A stretch of 27,978 nucleotides of DNA, taken from assembly GCA_015146655.1 (NCBI GenBank), contig VKHL01000221.1, positions 8,751-36,728 on the forward strand. Direction: 5' to 3'. The position numbers and the translations under genes are program-made. The DNA is from Ochromonas danica (Eukaryota > Sar > Chrysophyceae > Chromulinales > Chromulinaceae). Positions within the stretch are counted from its first letter, which is position 1; every line of letters starts with the position of its first letter. This document shows positions 9,588 to 19,137 of this stretch, in pieces. A model generated the notes under the pieces. It made no database searches. It was not told the origin of the DNA and saw only the letters and a list, made by a program, of their open reading frames with translations.

Positions 9588-12500
9588 ATGGGAGACAGTC
9601 TAATAGAAGGAGAAGGAATCGAAGAGGACTGCTTCAATGACGAATCAAATCTGCAAAGCAATCATCCAGTCATTCCTGTGCGAACTTGGGCCACAGGCAG
9701 TCCCTTCAAAGTGGCTCTTGAAGCTGGACAAGTGCCAGTGCGCAAGGAGGGACAAATGAAGATTAATAGTGACGAAATCGAGTGGAAAGGGCTGGAGGAC
9801 TACTTCTCGAGCGATCAGCTCCTCCTAGCAGAAGAAGAAGACCTTCCTGAGGGAGGGCAGACTGAAGAGCAGCAGGATGATGATGGTGATGAAGAAGCAG
9901 AAGATGGTGGTGATGATGACTATGAAGATGATGACTACGAGGAAGACTATGTCTCTGGTGAGGAGGAGGAGGAGGAATATGGTGAGGAAGATGACGAGGC
10001 AGAGGGAGAAGAAGAAGAAGAAGAAGAGGGTGATGGTGATGGTGATGGTTATGAACATGGCCATGGCCATGGTCCAGAAGACCAGGATGATGACCTCCTG
10101 CTGGCTAACTTCGAGCGACTTCTTCAATCACAAGAGACGCCAGAGAAAGCGTATGTTACCTCATCTGCTACCTCTGCTACCTCTGCTACCTCTGCTACCT
10201 CTCGCAGCCAACAACAGCCACAGCCACAGCCACAGCCTAACTACACTGAAGCCTACCAGGAGCTCTTACAATACTTTGAAAGTCCTCGACGTGTCAACAA
10301 TAACAATAATAACAATAACAACAATAATAGTAATAAGAGCATTAATACACTAGCTGCAGTGAAGAATGGACTCTTTCTCTCTCATAATAATAGTGGTAGT
10401 AGTAGTGCTGCCCACTTATTACATGAAGAAGACAACGTCTACTATGACTATGACCATAATGACAATGACAATGACAATGACATGGAGGAGGAGAGGGAAC
10501 TCAACCGTGTCGCTTACATGCAGGCAATTCACAGTCTTTTCCAAGAAGAGAAAGCTCAAGCTGCTAAGCACAAAGAACAACAAGTCAAGAAGATGAAACA
10601 CAATAAAGGGAAAGACAGCAAGAACAAGAAGCAGTCCTCCAGCAGTCGACCTCGACAAGACAAGCAACGAAGAAGAAGAAGGTCTATGCCTAGCTTCACT
10701 GACCCGAAGAAGTTAAGTGAGGTGCAAGATCGTCATCGGGTAAGAATCATCCCCTCTAACCCCCTCTTGTCTGTTGTCTGTCAGTACTGTTGACGATCAT
10801 GTTTCTCACTGCTACTCCTCCTCTCTCCTTGGTTTGTATGTACTAGGCTATGCTGTTAGATATTGCCAACAAGCGCAAACAAGAAGAAGAAGAATTGATG
10901 AAACAAGCACAACTAGCAGAACAAAAGAGGAAGAAGTTCAAAGAGGTAGACTACACTATGCTATACTATGCTATGCCAACTATGCTAATCTCGCTGTGTT
11001 TGTTGGTGAAGGCTCTGTTAGAGAAGGCATTGAAAGCTCGTAAAGAGCAGGCCAAGGAGGAGGAGGAGGAAGAAGAAGAAGAAGACAGCAAGGTAGTGAG
11101 TGTGAAGACCCCCCAGCAGGTCATTGCGTCTGACATGGAAAGTGCTCAACGAGAAGAAGAGAAGCGCGAGTATATCGCATCTATTAGAAGGAAATTCAAA
11201 GAGCAACACAAGAAGTTACTGCAAGGTTTACTAGAGAAGAAGCGTACCAATGACATGAAGGTGCTCACTAACTCACTTTATTCTCTCTCTCAATGTGTGT
11301 TACTGTTACCTCTGTGTTACCTCTGTGTAACCTCTGTGTTATCGCTGTGTTACTGTATAGGTGGAACAAGAGGCTATGTTGGAAGAACTGAAGCGTCAAA
11401 AACACAAAAAGAAATTGATGCGTTTGTTAGCACAGAAAGAGATGTCAAAAGGCGGAGAAGTGAGTGGCGAAGATGGAGACAGCAAAGCCTATGGCAACAG
11501 GTCTCAGTCTGCTGAAGAGAGCGAAGGCAGACCCAGCCAGGCCTTGGCAGTGGGCAGTGGTCTAGCTGTCGTTCGACAACGTACTAGTGTAACACAACCA
11601 ACTGTCCGTGATCGACCAGTGGGATTGTCCAAGACAGCAGGGATTGCAAAGGATGGACATCATTCAGACAGTGAGAGCGTGGAAGGTGACAAAGTAGAAC
11701 AAACACCTCCAGAGAAACGAACAAACAATATTGCTGTCAATAAAGGGTTGATAGCACAGGCACAGGCACAGGCACAGCCTAAGAACAACATCACTGACTA
11801 TCTTCGTCAATTAGCTGAAGAAAAGAAGAAAGAAGAAAGTGAGAAGAAGAAACAAGAAGACAGGCAGCGGAGAAGAATGCAATTACTCAGTCAACGTCTC
11901 TCACAAGAAGCAGCCGAGCGTAAGGCTATGAATGCAGAGGATCTTGAGAAATATCATATCAATATGAATGAAAAGACTGTCGAACCTGTGAATGAGAAAC
12001 CAAATGCTAAGAAGATCACTGCTGAAATGGCTGAGGCGATGGCCGAGAGACTTCGACAGAAATCTCTTCAAAGTCGAAATAACAATAACAATAACAATGC
12101 GGCTGCTGAGCCCACAGTCCAATCTCAACCTAAAGTCAAAGAAGCTGCTAGACCACCTCCTATTTCTCGACCGAAGAAGATCCATGTCGAAACATCGTCT
12201 AAGACTGGTGATGGTGATAGTCCCTCACCCACTGACAACAACAACACCGTGACATGCTCTAATACGATGACCACAACGACGATGACGTCAACAGTTCCTG
12301 CAAGGGATTTCAATGACTGGAAACGCAAGAATAATGTGTCTCCAGATGCGAAAGTTTTCTGTATGACAGGGTGGTATCCTTGTGTGAAACAAGCGCTGTT
12401 AGATCGTGGCTGGGCGTACAATCCCGACCCTTCCTCTCCTTATTGCCATCTGAAATGGACTCTTCGATCTATCGATGTCAATCAAGACACTCTCCAACCT

Positions 12501-14882
12501 TGGCAGTTGACCAATCATTACTTGAAGAATGTGGCCATTACAACAAAAGCTGGACTGATCAAGAGCTTGCAAGCTTTGGTTTGGTTAGCAGATGTTGACG
12601 CACGAGATATTATTCCTCGTGCTTATGACTTGTCAATACAACACGATTTACAAGCCTTTATGGATGATTTCCGCTGTCAGAAGGCTGAGCAGATCCTCAA
12701 ACAATTGTATTTCTCTGTTTTCCATCACGATTGTCCCACTGTTTATCGCAGGAAGGATGCTAACATCTTTTCACCACCATCTTCAGCACGTGAACCAATC
12801 AAACAATGTACTGACAGTAATAGTGAAGAGGAGAGTGAAGTGGTGGATATCCCAGCCATGGCAGAGCTCACATCTCAACAACAAAGTGCTCTTCCACAGA
12901 TCAACCCCACTATCCTCAATGCCGCTTGCCATATTTTAGAGAATCTCCTCAAGCCTTATGATGACAAGTATTTAGATGAGCCTATCCAACTCACAGAACT
13001 AAATAGCAACGGTGTGATGTTTAATAAGATAGTGGGTAACTTGGAATGGGAGATTGTATCCAATTACTCGATCTTCTCTTCCGTTCGCTCGTTGCCTTTC
13101 CCAGCACCCGAACCAATCGATGCTTTCCTATATAAAGAAGAGGAAGGAGATGGTGGGAATAAAATGAGTCAACAACAAATACAAAGAGAGAAGAGAAGAC
13201 TTCAGAAAATGCAAGAAGAGGCTCGTGAGGAAGCCAACGACCAGTTACGGCATTTACGATCTCTAACAGTGGATGATCTGCAACGAATTCATTCCATTTT
13301 ATGCAAACTCTCACTTTATCATCGTGGACAACACGGACTCAATGGTTATGCTGAGAGTTGTGGGAATTTCTGGATTGTCAAACCTGCTGCGAAAAGTCGT
13401 GGACGAGGAATTACCACATTTGCTGACCTTAACAAACTCCTCAAGTATGTTGAAGCTGGCTCTGGTCTGAGCACTCAATGGATTGTACAAAAGTACATAG
13501 AAAACCCTTTGATTATAGCGAAGAGGAAGTTTGATATGAGACAATGGGTGCTGGTGACTGACTGGAACCCATTGACTATTTACTTCTATAATGAATGTTA
13601 CGCTCGGTTTTCTGTTGAGGAGTACAGCACAAATAGTCAAGACCTTGAGAACTGCTACGTGCATTTGGTAAACAATAGCATTGGCAAGAATAGTGAGAAC
13701 TTTAATAAGACCATCAAAGCTGAGAATAATGTGGATATTGAGGGATACATGTGGTCCTTTGAAGACTTTCGTAGCTATCTCAAGACAACCAATAACGGTC
13801 AGGATGTGTTGATTGAGAAAATTCAGCCAAGAATGAAGGTAAGCGATCCCTGTCACTTGTGTTTGGTTGGGCAACTTGTGTGTTCTAAGTTCTCTGATAA
13901 ATGAATTCTCTTTCCACAGGATATTGCCAAGTGGAGTCTAATGTGTGCCTCTGAGATGATTGAACATCGCAAGAATTCCTGGGAGCTCTATGGGTTTGAT
14001 TATATGGTGGACAGCTCCTATAATGCTTGGCTAATAGAGATCAACTCTTCCCCAGCCTGTGACTACAGCACAAAGGTATGCCTCTTCTTAGCTTTCATCA
14101 TCACCATCGAACTTGCCGTTGACGAGAGGGATTTTCTGTAGGTGACCGAACGATATGTTCAGAAGGCCTTGGTCGAGTTGTTAAATGTTGTTCTAGATGT
14201 TCGCGAATGGGAGGCACAACCCAAGAAGTCGCGCGGACCAAAGCCTGATACTGGAGGCTGGGAGTGCATCTACACAGGTCCCCTCCTCGATTTACCCACG
14301 GGGTCTTTTGGGACGGACATGAGTTTGAAAGGGGAGTCTCTGAAAGTCCGTGGACCAAAAGCCACTATTCCTATCGCCTCTTCCAGTGCCAACCAAGCAA
14401 TTTCAATCAGCAGCGGGAACCCCAGCAGCAACGGAAGCAGTGTCCGACTCGCACCACAACCTCCCAACAAAACACAGTCCTACCCTCAGCACTCTCGGCC
14501 TGCTCCTGTTCGATCCGAAGCAAAAAGTATCGGCAATCAGGAGAAGAGTATTGGAAGCTACAAACCTAGTGTTGGATCTGGCAGTTCTAAGAGCGCGAAA
14601 TTTGAGAGCAAAGCATCTCGACGGGAATTTGTTTTCGATACAACTGACAGCAATAATCCATCCAATGATATCGATACATTCGATGATAGTGATGGTGATG
14701 ATTCTCCTGTGATGACACACGCTCCGCAGTCTGGTCGCCGACAAGACGGAGGGGTTGATGCGAGTCACGGTCCTGGCGCCGTTAACACTCTCACCAAACG
14801 AGAGGGCAAACACCAACGAGGCGGTTCAAGTGCTGCAGTCAGCGTACCTCTTAAAGTGTTAACTCTTGATCTCGGAATCTAG
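9588..14882 (+). CDS. TTLL3-type tubulin glycine ligase
   Basis: This ATP-grasp enzyme of the tubulin tyrosine ligase-like family probably adds glycine side chains to tubulin in cilia. Six exons (9588-10739, 10847-10945, 11012-11260, 11361-13838, 13920-14075, 14142-14882) give about 1624 residues. The catalytic region begins near residue 815 with the TTLL3/8 N-lobe (FCMTGWYPCVKQALLDRGW). Downstream are WIVKPAAKSRGRG (about 1170, ATP binding), WIVQKYIENPL, KFDMRQWVLVTDWNPLTIY, VHLVNNSIGK, ELYGFDYMVD and LIEINSSP (about 1366, metal binding). The VTDWNPLT and NNSI.K blocks match glycylases rather than glutamylases. The first 800 residues are mostly low complexity: an Asp/Glu-rich tract (about 85-160), SAT repeats, poly-Asn, Asp-Asn repeats, then Lys/Glu coiled coil. 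The last 200 residues are Ser-rich. Intron 2 (66 nt) has no stop and is a multiple of three; I treat it as an intron because it would insert a hydrophobic stretch into a coiled coil. Confidence 0.9.
10159..10203 (+). repeat. 9-bp coding tandem repeat (Ser-Ala-Thr)
   Basis: About four to five copies of a 9-bp unit reading TCTGCTACC encode consecutive Ser-Ala-Thr triplets in exon 1 of the glycylase. The copies are nearly identical in DNA, which suggests recent slippage. A CAGCCA repeat encoding Gln-Pro follows directly. Confidence 0.9.
10297..10337 (+). repeat. AAT/AAC trinucleotide repeat encoding poly-Asn
   Basis: A run of mixed AAC and AAT codons encodes eleven asparagines, then Asn/Ser, in the disordered N-terminal part of the glycylase. 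A GACAAT repeat at about 10458-10481 encodes Asp-Asn pairs nearby. A shorter Asn run recurs at about 12080-12098. Confidence 0.9.
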
Positions 14883-15117
14883 TTGTCTATAGTGTGTGTT
14901 GAGGAGAGTGGAGGAGTGTGGTTGATCATATTAACATGATACTGTGCCATGTCTACAGTGTACTGTATGTATGAATACTCTATCGTGGTTGTCTCTGTAT
15001 GTTGGTGTTGTATCTTCTTCGTCTGCTAGTTAATTACAAATTAAAAACCTCACATGGTGTGCTTTCTTATGCATGATATGGTATGGTGTGGGTGTGGTAT
15101 AGTGTGTGCTCTGGAGA

Positions 15118-15593
15118 TTAGACGAGGAAGCCCAGCGTGTCGCCGTTTTTCTTGGCCTTCTTGATCTGTGGACACCACGAGTGAGTGACTGCCAGGAGAG
15201 AGAGAGAGAGAGACAGAGGTAGCTTACCAACTTCAAACGCAGATTGTAAGCTCCATACTGTAAGCACCATTCAGTGATGGCCTGACTGTGCAGGGAGATC
15301 GCCTTGCCTCGCAACTGGGTGGAGATGAGATGGAAGATGAACGATGATGAATGACAGGAAGAGAAATAACAGGGAGGGAGGCTAACCTTATTGAGTTTAG
15401 CTTCTCCTAGGATGAACTTCGCGCCATAGACAACGGGTGAGAAAATGCCGAACTTTGCCGTGTTGCCTCCCATGCGCAACGCCATGCCGCGACCTCTGCC
15501 ATGCTGCTGTGCCTGCATTCCAGAATAGGTGAATGCATGGGAGATTTGGAAGAGGACAAGTAAAGCCAGGAATAAAAGGACTGTCATCATCAT
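15118..15593 (-). CDS. PGR5: PGR5, regulator of cyclic electron flow, plastid targeted
   Basis: PROTON GRADIENT REGULATION 5 is a small thylakoid-associated protein needed for ferredoxin-dependent cyclic electron flow around photosystem I. Exons 15593-15387, 15314-15228 and 15165-15118 give 113 residues. Residues 1-20 are a hydrophobic signal peptide (MMMTVLLFLALLVLF) ending ISHA, followed by Phe21 in FTYSGMQ. This is the A|F signature of heterokont bipartite plastid leaders. A short Arg/Gly/Gln-rich transit segment follows to about residue 42. The mature part shows the PGR5 signature: FSPVV..AKF, NKLRGKAISLHSQAITEWC, and at the end KKAKKNGDTLGFL, very close to plant PGR5. Introns are 72 and 62 nt. 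An in-frame ATG at 15704 would put 37 residues before the signal peptide, so I reject it. The gene is head to head with CHMP7, with only 72 bp between start codons. Confidence 0.95.
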
Positions 15594-15665
15594 TTGTCTA
15601 TGGAACTCTTGGTCTGCTGCTGTTCTGCTGTGCGGCTGTTCTTCTTCTCGGAAAGAGAAATCGCC
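15594..15665. promoter_or_regulatory. 72-bp divergent promoter between PGR5 and CHMP7
   Basis: Only 72 bases separate the two start codons on opposite strands, so the transcripts probably overlap at their 5' ends or share a bidirectional core promoter. No TATA box is visible. Confidence 0.55.
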
Positions 15666-17364
15666 ATGACAACACAACAACTTGACCTCGAATCCGTTTG
15701 TCATCCTTCAGAAACGCGTTTTATTCCCATTAACTTCCCCACTGTACGCAGTGTAATTCTCTGCTGTGCGTGTTAGACAATTCCATAACATGACAACGAC
15801 AAAGATCTCATGATGCAGATGTTGTTTCTTTCTGGAGAGTTGGAAGACATTGATCGCCAGCTTTATATCTATTCCGAGGATGCTCATCTAGATGATGATG
15901 TCATTGATTTTTGGAGTAAAGCCTTGATGGAGATGTCATTTCACCGCCAGACGCTCCCCTTCAGCCTGAGTGAGGCCCAGGCAGTCTTCACACTGCGAGG
16001 CATCTTTCCATCTTCGCTAGAGAAAGCTATCCAGAAGTTATTGGCCAAGGGTGTTCTGAGACCCACTGTTGTTGCTAGTGGTGGTGTTGGTGGTTCGAAG
16101 GGAAGCAGAGACAGCAGTGAAGGGTGGCTGGTCTCGCTATTTTCGCTGCTCTCCTTCACCACGACTCCCTCTCATATTGATTTCGATTGTGCAACGTTCT
16201 ACCATTCTCAAGTTGTCGAAGAGCTTCTAAAGTGTTTGTTGACCCATGCTTCTAGCAAAGTGGAGGCTGACCGAGTGCTCTCCACTCGTCGTGCTGCACG
16301 GCCAGGCGGGGATGAGGAAGGAGATGGATGGACACTTAGGGGCTTCCTGCGAGCTGCTGCCGTTGCTGTGTTGGACCAAGAAAGTCAGCTACGAGCGATT
16401 CTCTTGCATCCATCTGATGCGGATGTCAACATTTTGCTTGCCGCTCTCATCGATGGCGGCTATGCAGCACAAGATGGAGAAGTTGTCTTGCTTCTTCCTT
16501 CCGCCTCTTCTACTCCAATACAGCTGACCGAGGGGCACAAGACGCTCGTTTATTTGCGACAAACCATACATGACCTCACAAGCGAGGTAGAACGATTGGA
16601 GGAGAAGATGCAGCGCAACACACGGGAGGCTTCTCTTCATAAAGTGAGTGCATTATGATGCTGTCAATGCGTAATTGTTCTCATTGTCTTCACTTTGTTG
16701 TGCTGTTATCTGTGGTAAAGGCCCAGGGCAGGAAAGAAGCAGCTTTGGTGTCTTTGCACTTGAAGAAACTCTGCACCAACCGTAGGAATTCTCTCTATTC
16801 AGCACTCATCGCTCTGCATGAAACACTGCAAATGGTGGAGCGCGAAGGAGACCACGCCATGACACTAGCAGGTTATCGTCTTGCCACTCAGCAGCTGAGA
16901 GCCCAGCGCACAAACGAGAAAATGTCAGTGAATAGTGTAGGAGAAGCTATCCAAGACTTCAAGCAGGAGGTGCGTGGATATATATATGCGTGGTGTTCTA
17001 TGGTTTGTTGATATGACGTTTTCTTACTCCTCTTGTCATTTCTGTGGTGTTGTGGTATTGGCAGATGGATTCTCTGAGACAAATGGAGTCTATGATGGCA
17101 GGCGACCAAATGACAGCTGAAGAGGAAAGAGACCTGGAGAAGGAGCTCGAGGAGCTTCTTGTTAAAGAGGCTCGAACAGGAAGCAAGGATACAGCAGATC
17201 AACCCTCGAAGAGAAACAACAGACAGCAGAAGGCAGCAGAAGAAACAACAAGTTGGCCTCAACCTCCTTCTCATGCTCTACAACAGTCCTTCAACAAAGA
17301 AGATGCTCGATCAATTCAACCCTCTGCCACATCATCACCAGTCGGCAATGCAAGAACACGTTGA
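15666..17364 (+). CDS. CHMP7: CHMP7-like ESCRT-III protein
   Basis: This ESCRT-III family protein in animals and yeast acts in nuclear-envelope sealing and in bridging ESCRT-II and ESCRT-III. Exons 15666-15743, 15819-16643, 16721-16969 and 17065-17364 give about 483 residues. The N-terminal half has the winged-helix-like CHMP7 architecture (DDDVIDFWSKAL; later a DADVNILLAALIDGGYA helix-turn-helix). The C-terminal half is the ESCRT-III Snf7 core, starting around LRQTIHDLTSEVERLEEKMQ and continuing through RKEAALVSLHLKK, LQMVEREGD and a final acidic helix EEERDLEKELEELL. The last 60 residues are Ser/Gln rich. The exon 3 acceptor is ambiguous: AAAG at 16720 or CCCAG at 16726, both in frame and differing by two residues. 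The first exon is short and is assigned by splice consensus and phase only. The alternative is a start at 15810 or 15819. CHMP7 is preferred over Snf7/CHMP4 because of the long N-terminal half. Confidence 0.85.
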
Positions 17365-17553
17365 GTTACAATCACAGCTCTGCTCTGCTCTGCCACGGTG
17401 CATCAGATGAGCGCAGTGTGTGGGGTGAAGGGGTCCAGGTGCCCAGATCTCTAGAAGTTGGCTTGAAGGGGGAGCGGGGCGGGGAGCATGACTTCAAGGT
17501 TTTGTCGCCCTTCAACTTCCTGGGGCCACGCTGACTGTCCGGACCTCTTCGAC

Positions 17554-18236
17554 ATGGTGACCTTCACAATTTTAAGCATTACCATACTATTGATGATGAA
17601 GTCCGTGCTCGCTTTGTTCGTTACGAGAAGCTGTCTGTCTCTGCCTGCCTCGCGCTCCGCCCTCCCTCTGGCTTATCGTGCCAGACAATTCCACTTCCAG
17701 TCACATGGACTCTCTCAGAAATTGGTCTCTACCAACATATTCAATGCTGCCATGACAAGTGCTGAGGAAGAAGACCTCGCGCACAATGGTCCTTCTACTG
17801 CCTCGAGCAGTGACGATGTCAACCAAGGCAAAGAGGTGCGACCCTTCTGCTCTTCTGTCCTAGCTGCTCTCATGCTGACTGATTGTACTGTGGGATGTTC
17901 AGGTCACTACAGTGGAGTCTTCGCTGCGTCTCGATGCGGTGGCTTCAGCGGGGCTGGGCATCAGTCGCTCACAGTTCACGAAACTTCTCAATAGTCGCTG
18001 CGTCTTCATCGGAGACACTGCTGCCAAGAATGCAGCTGTTACTGTCAAGGTAAGAGCAACAGTTTCTCTCTTCTCCCTCTCAGAAACTCTTTGACGATGC
18101 GCATGTCCTTGTCCAGGCTGGACAGGTGGTTCGAGTGAGTGGCCAAGGCCAAGTCAAAGTCGTTTCCATCAAAATGACTCATTCTGGCAAGTACCAAGTG
18201 ACCTGCAAGCGAATCAAGACTCCCTATCAAGTCTAA
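17554..18236 (+). CDS. Short S4-domain RNA-binding protein of the YlmH / PSII-S4 type, probably plastid
   Basis: Exons 17554-17835, 17903-18049 and 18117-18236 give 182 residues. The C-terminal 85 residues match the S4 RNA-binding module of cyanobacterial and plant photosystem II S4-domain proteins and bacterial YlmH: VESSLRLDAVASAGLGISRS, then QFTKLL, AGQVVRVSGQGQVKV and a HSGKYQVTCKR end. Before it is a Ser/Glu-rich linker. At the N-terminus is a hydrophobic segment (MVTFTILSITILLMMKSVLA) followed by a basic Ser/Arg stretch, which fits a signal plus transit peptide. The usual globular domain of about 130 residues in front of S4 in YlmH relatives is absent. The acceptor of intron 2 is taken at 18116, because the nearer CAG at 18083 would leave an intron of only 34 nt. 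An upstream in-frame ATG at 17488 would bury the hydrophobic leader and is not preferred. The gene follows CHMP7 by 189 bp. Confidence 0.8.
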
Positions 18237-19137
18237 AACCATGCAGTCTCCCCGAGAGGCAAGGGTTTCTTTCCCTCGAAAACAGTGTTCATAATGCCAG
18301 ATCTTTATATGGCATATTCTCCTCGTAAATTAGCAAATCGTGCTGAGCAGTCTCAGGCATGACGAAACACAGCCACCACAGTAAAAGATAGTGGCGTACA
18401 GTATATCTATGCTTGCTTGTATATAGAGTATATCGAAGAAAAGTTTAATTAACCATTTTCCTTTCGCCTTTTATAATTCATCTTTGTTAGCTTTTATTCT
18501 TGAATTTTGTTTGGTATTATGCGCTTCAACGATGTGGTATTCCTAATCATAAGTTCGAACCCTTTCGATGAGATTTGTAGATTTTGTTGACGGATCTTGT
18601 AACCCAACCCACCACTAATTCCTGCCACATCTGGTTAGATCCGTCACCAAATCTCATCGATTGGGTTTAAACTCCGGTTTTTCTATTTTACTATTCCCCA
18701 AGTTGGAGTTTGTTGTTGGCATGTTGACCCTGGCGGTGGGCGCTGAGTCAGCAGTGGTGTGCGATTGTTCTGACGCACTCACTCCACTGTCTGACTGTGA
18801 CAATCTTCTTGTCCAAGCCATGCATTTGCAGCTCTAGACCAGCTCTGACATCTGACATCTGACCTTCCTTGCTCTGTCATGACCATCCATAACAAAGAAG
18901 CACACAAGGTCATCAACTGCCTTGTAGTATTCTAACTCATTATTATTGCTAGTCTTTTGTTCTCCCAGTGTGTTGGATGCCTTCCTGTTGTCTCACACTA
19001 GACAGAACACAACAGGAAGAAGAATCTAAACAGAGAATCTAAAATTCCTTTCAAAGTCAATGTCTTTCATCAGACATCATTCCGAGTGATAACAGATAAA
19101 CTAACTTGGTGAAGGTATTGTATTCAGTGGTGATTCC
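18237..19137. other. 900-bp gene-free stretch with an inverted repeat
   Basis: No conserved reading frame was found on either strand. The left third is AT-rich. Around 18566-18659 is an imperfect inverted repeat, listed separately. The right part (about 18960-19137) should carry the promoter and 5'UTR of the histidine kinase gene. Confidence 0.65.
18566..18659. repeat. Two-block inverted repeat
   Basis: CGATGAGATTTG (18566-18577) is the exact reverse complement of CAAATCTCATCG (18648-18659). TGACGGATC (18588-18596) is the exact reverse complement of GATCCGTCA (18638-18646). The two pairs nest correctly and are separated by a 41-nt loop. One arm carries about nine extra bases between the blocks (18578-18587). 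Flanking AACCC and GGGTT extend the symmetry imperfectly. It could be a MITE remnant or a structured RNA. Confidence 0.88.

Noticed and set aside
9825-10127. Antisense frame rich in Ile/Phe/Leu, looking like a membrane protein
   Set aside because: It is the complement of the Glu/Asp-coding tract, which always gives hydrophobic antisense codons.
13311-13874. 187-codon antisense open frame
   Set aside because: It lies opposite the strongly conserved ATP-grasp region of the TTLL3-like gene and is a shadow of its codon bias.
15594-15704. Upstream ATG at 15704 as start of PGR5
   Set aside because: It would place 37 polar residues in front of an evident signal peptide; the frame overlaps the divergent CHMP7 5' end.
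18551-18570. TTCGAAC core resembling a tRNA T-loop
   Set aside because: The flanking bases do not form a T-stem, and no matching acceptor, D or anticodon arms were found.
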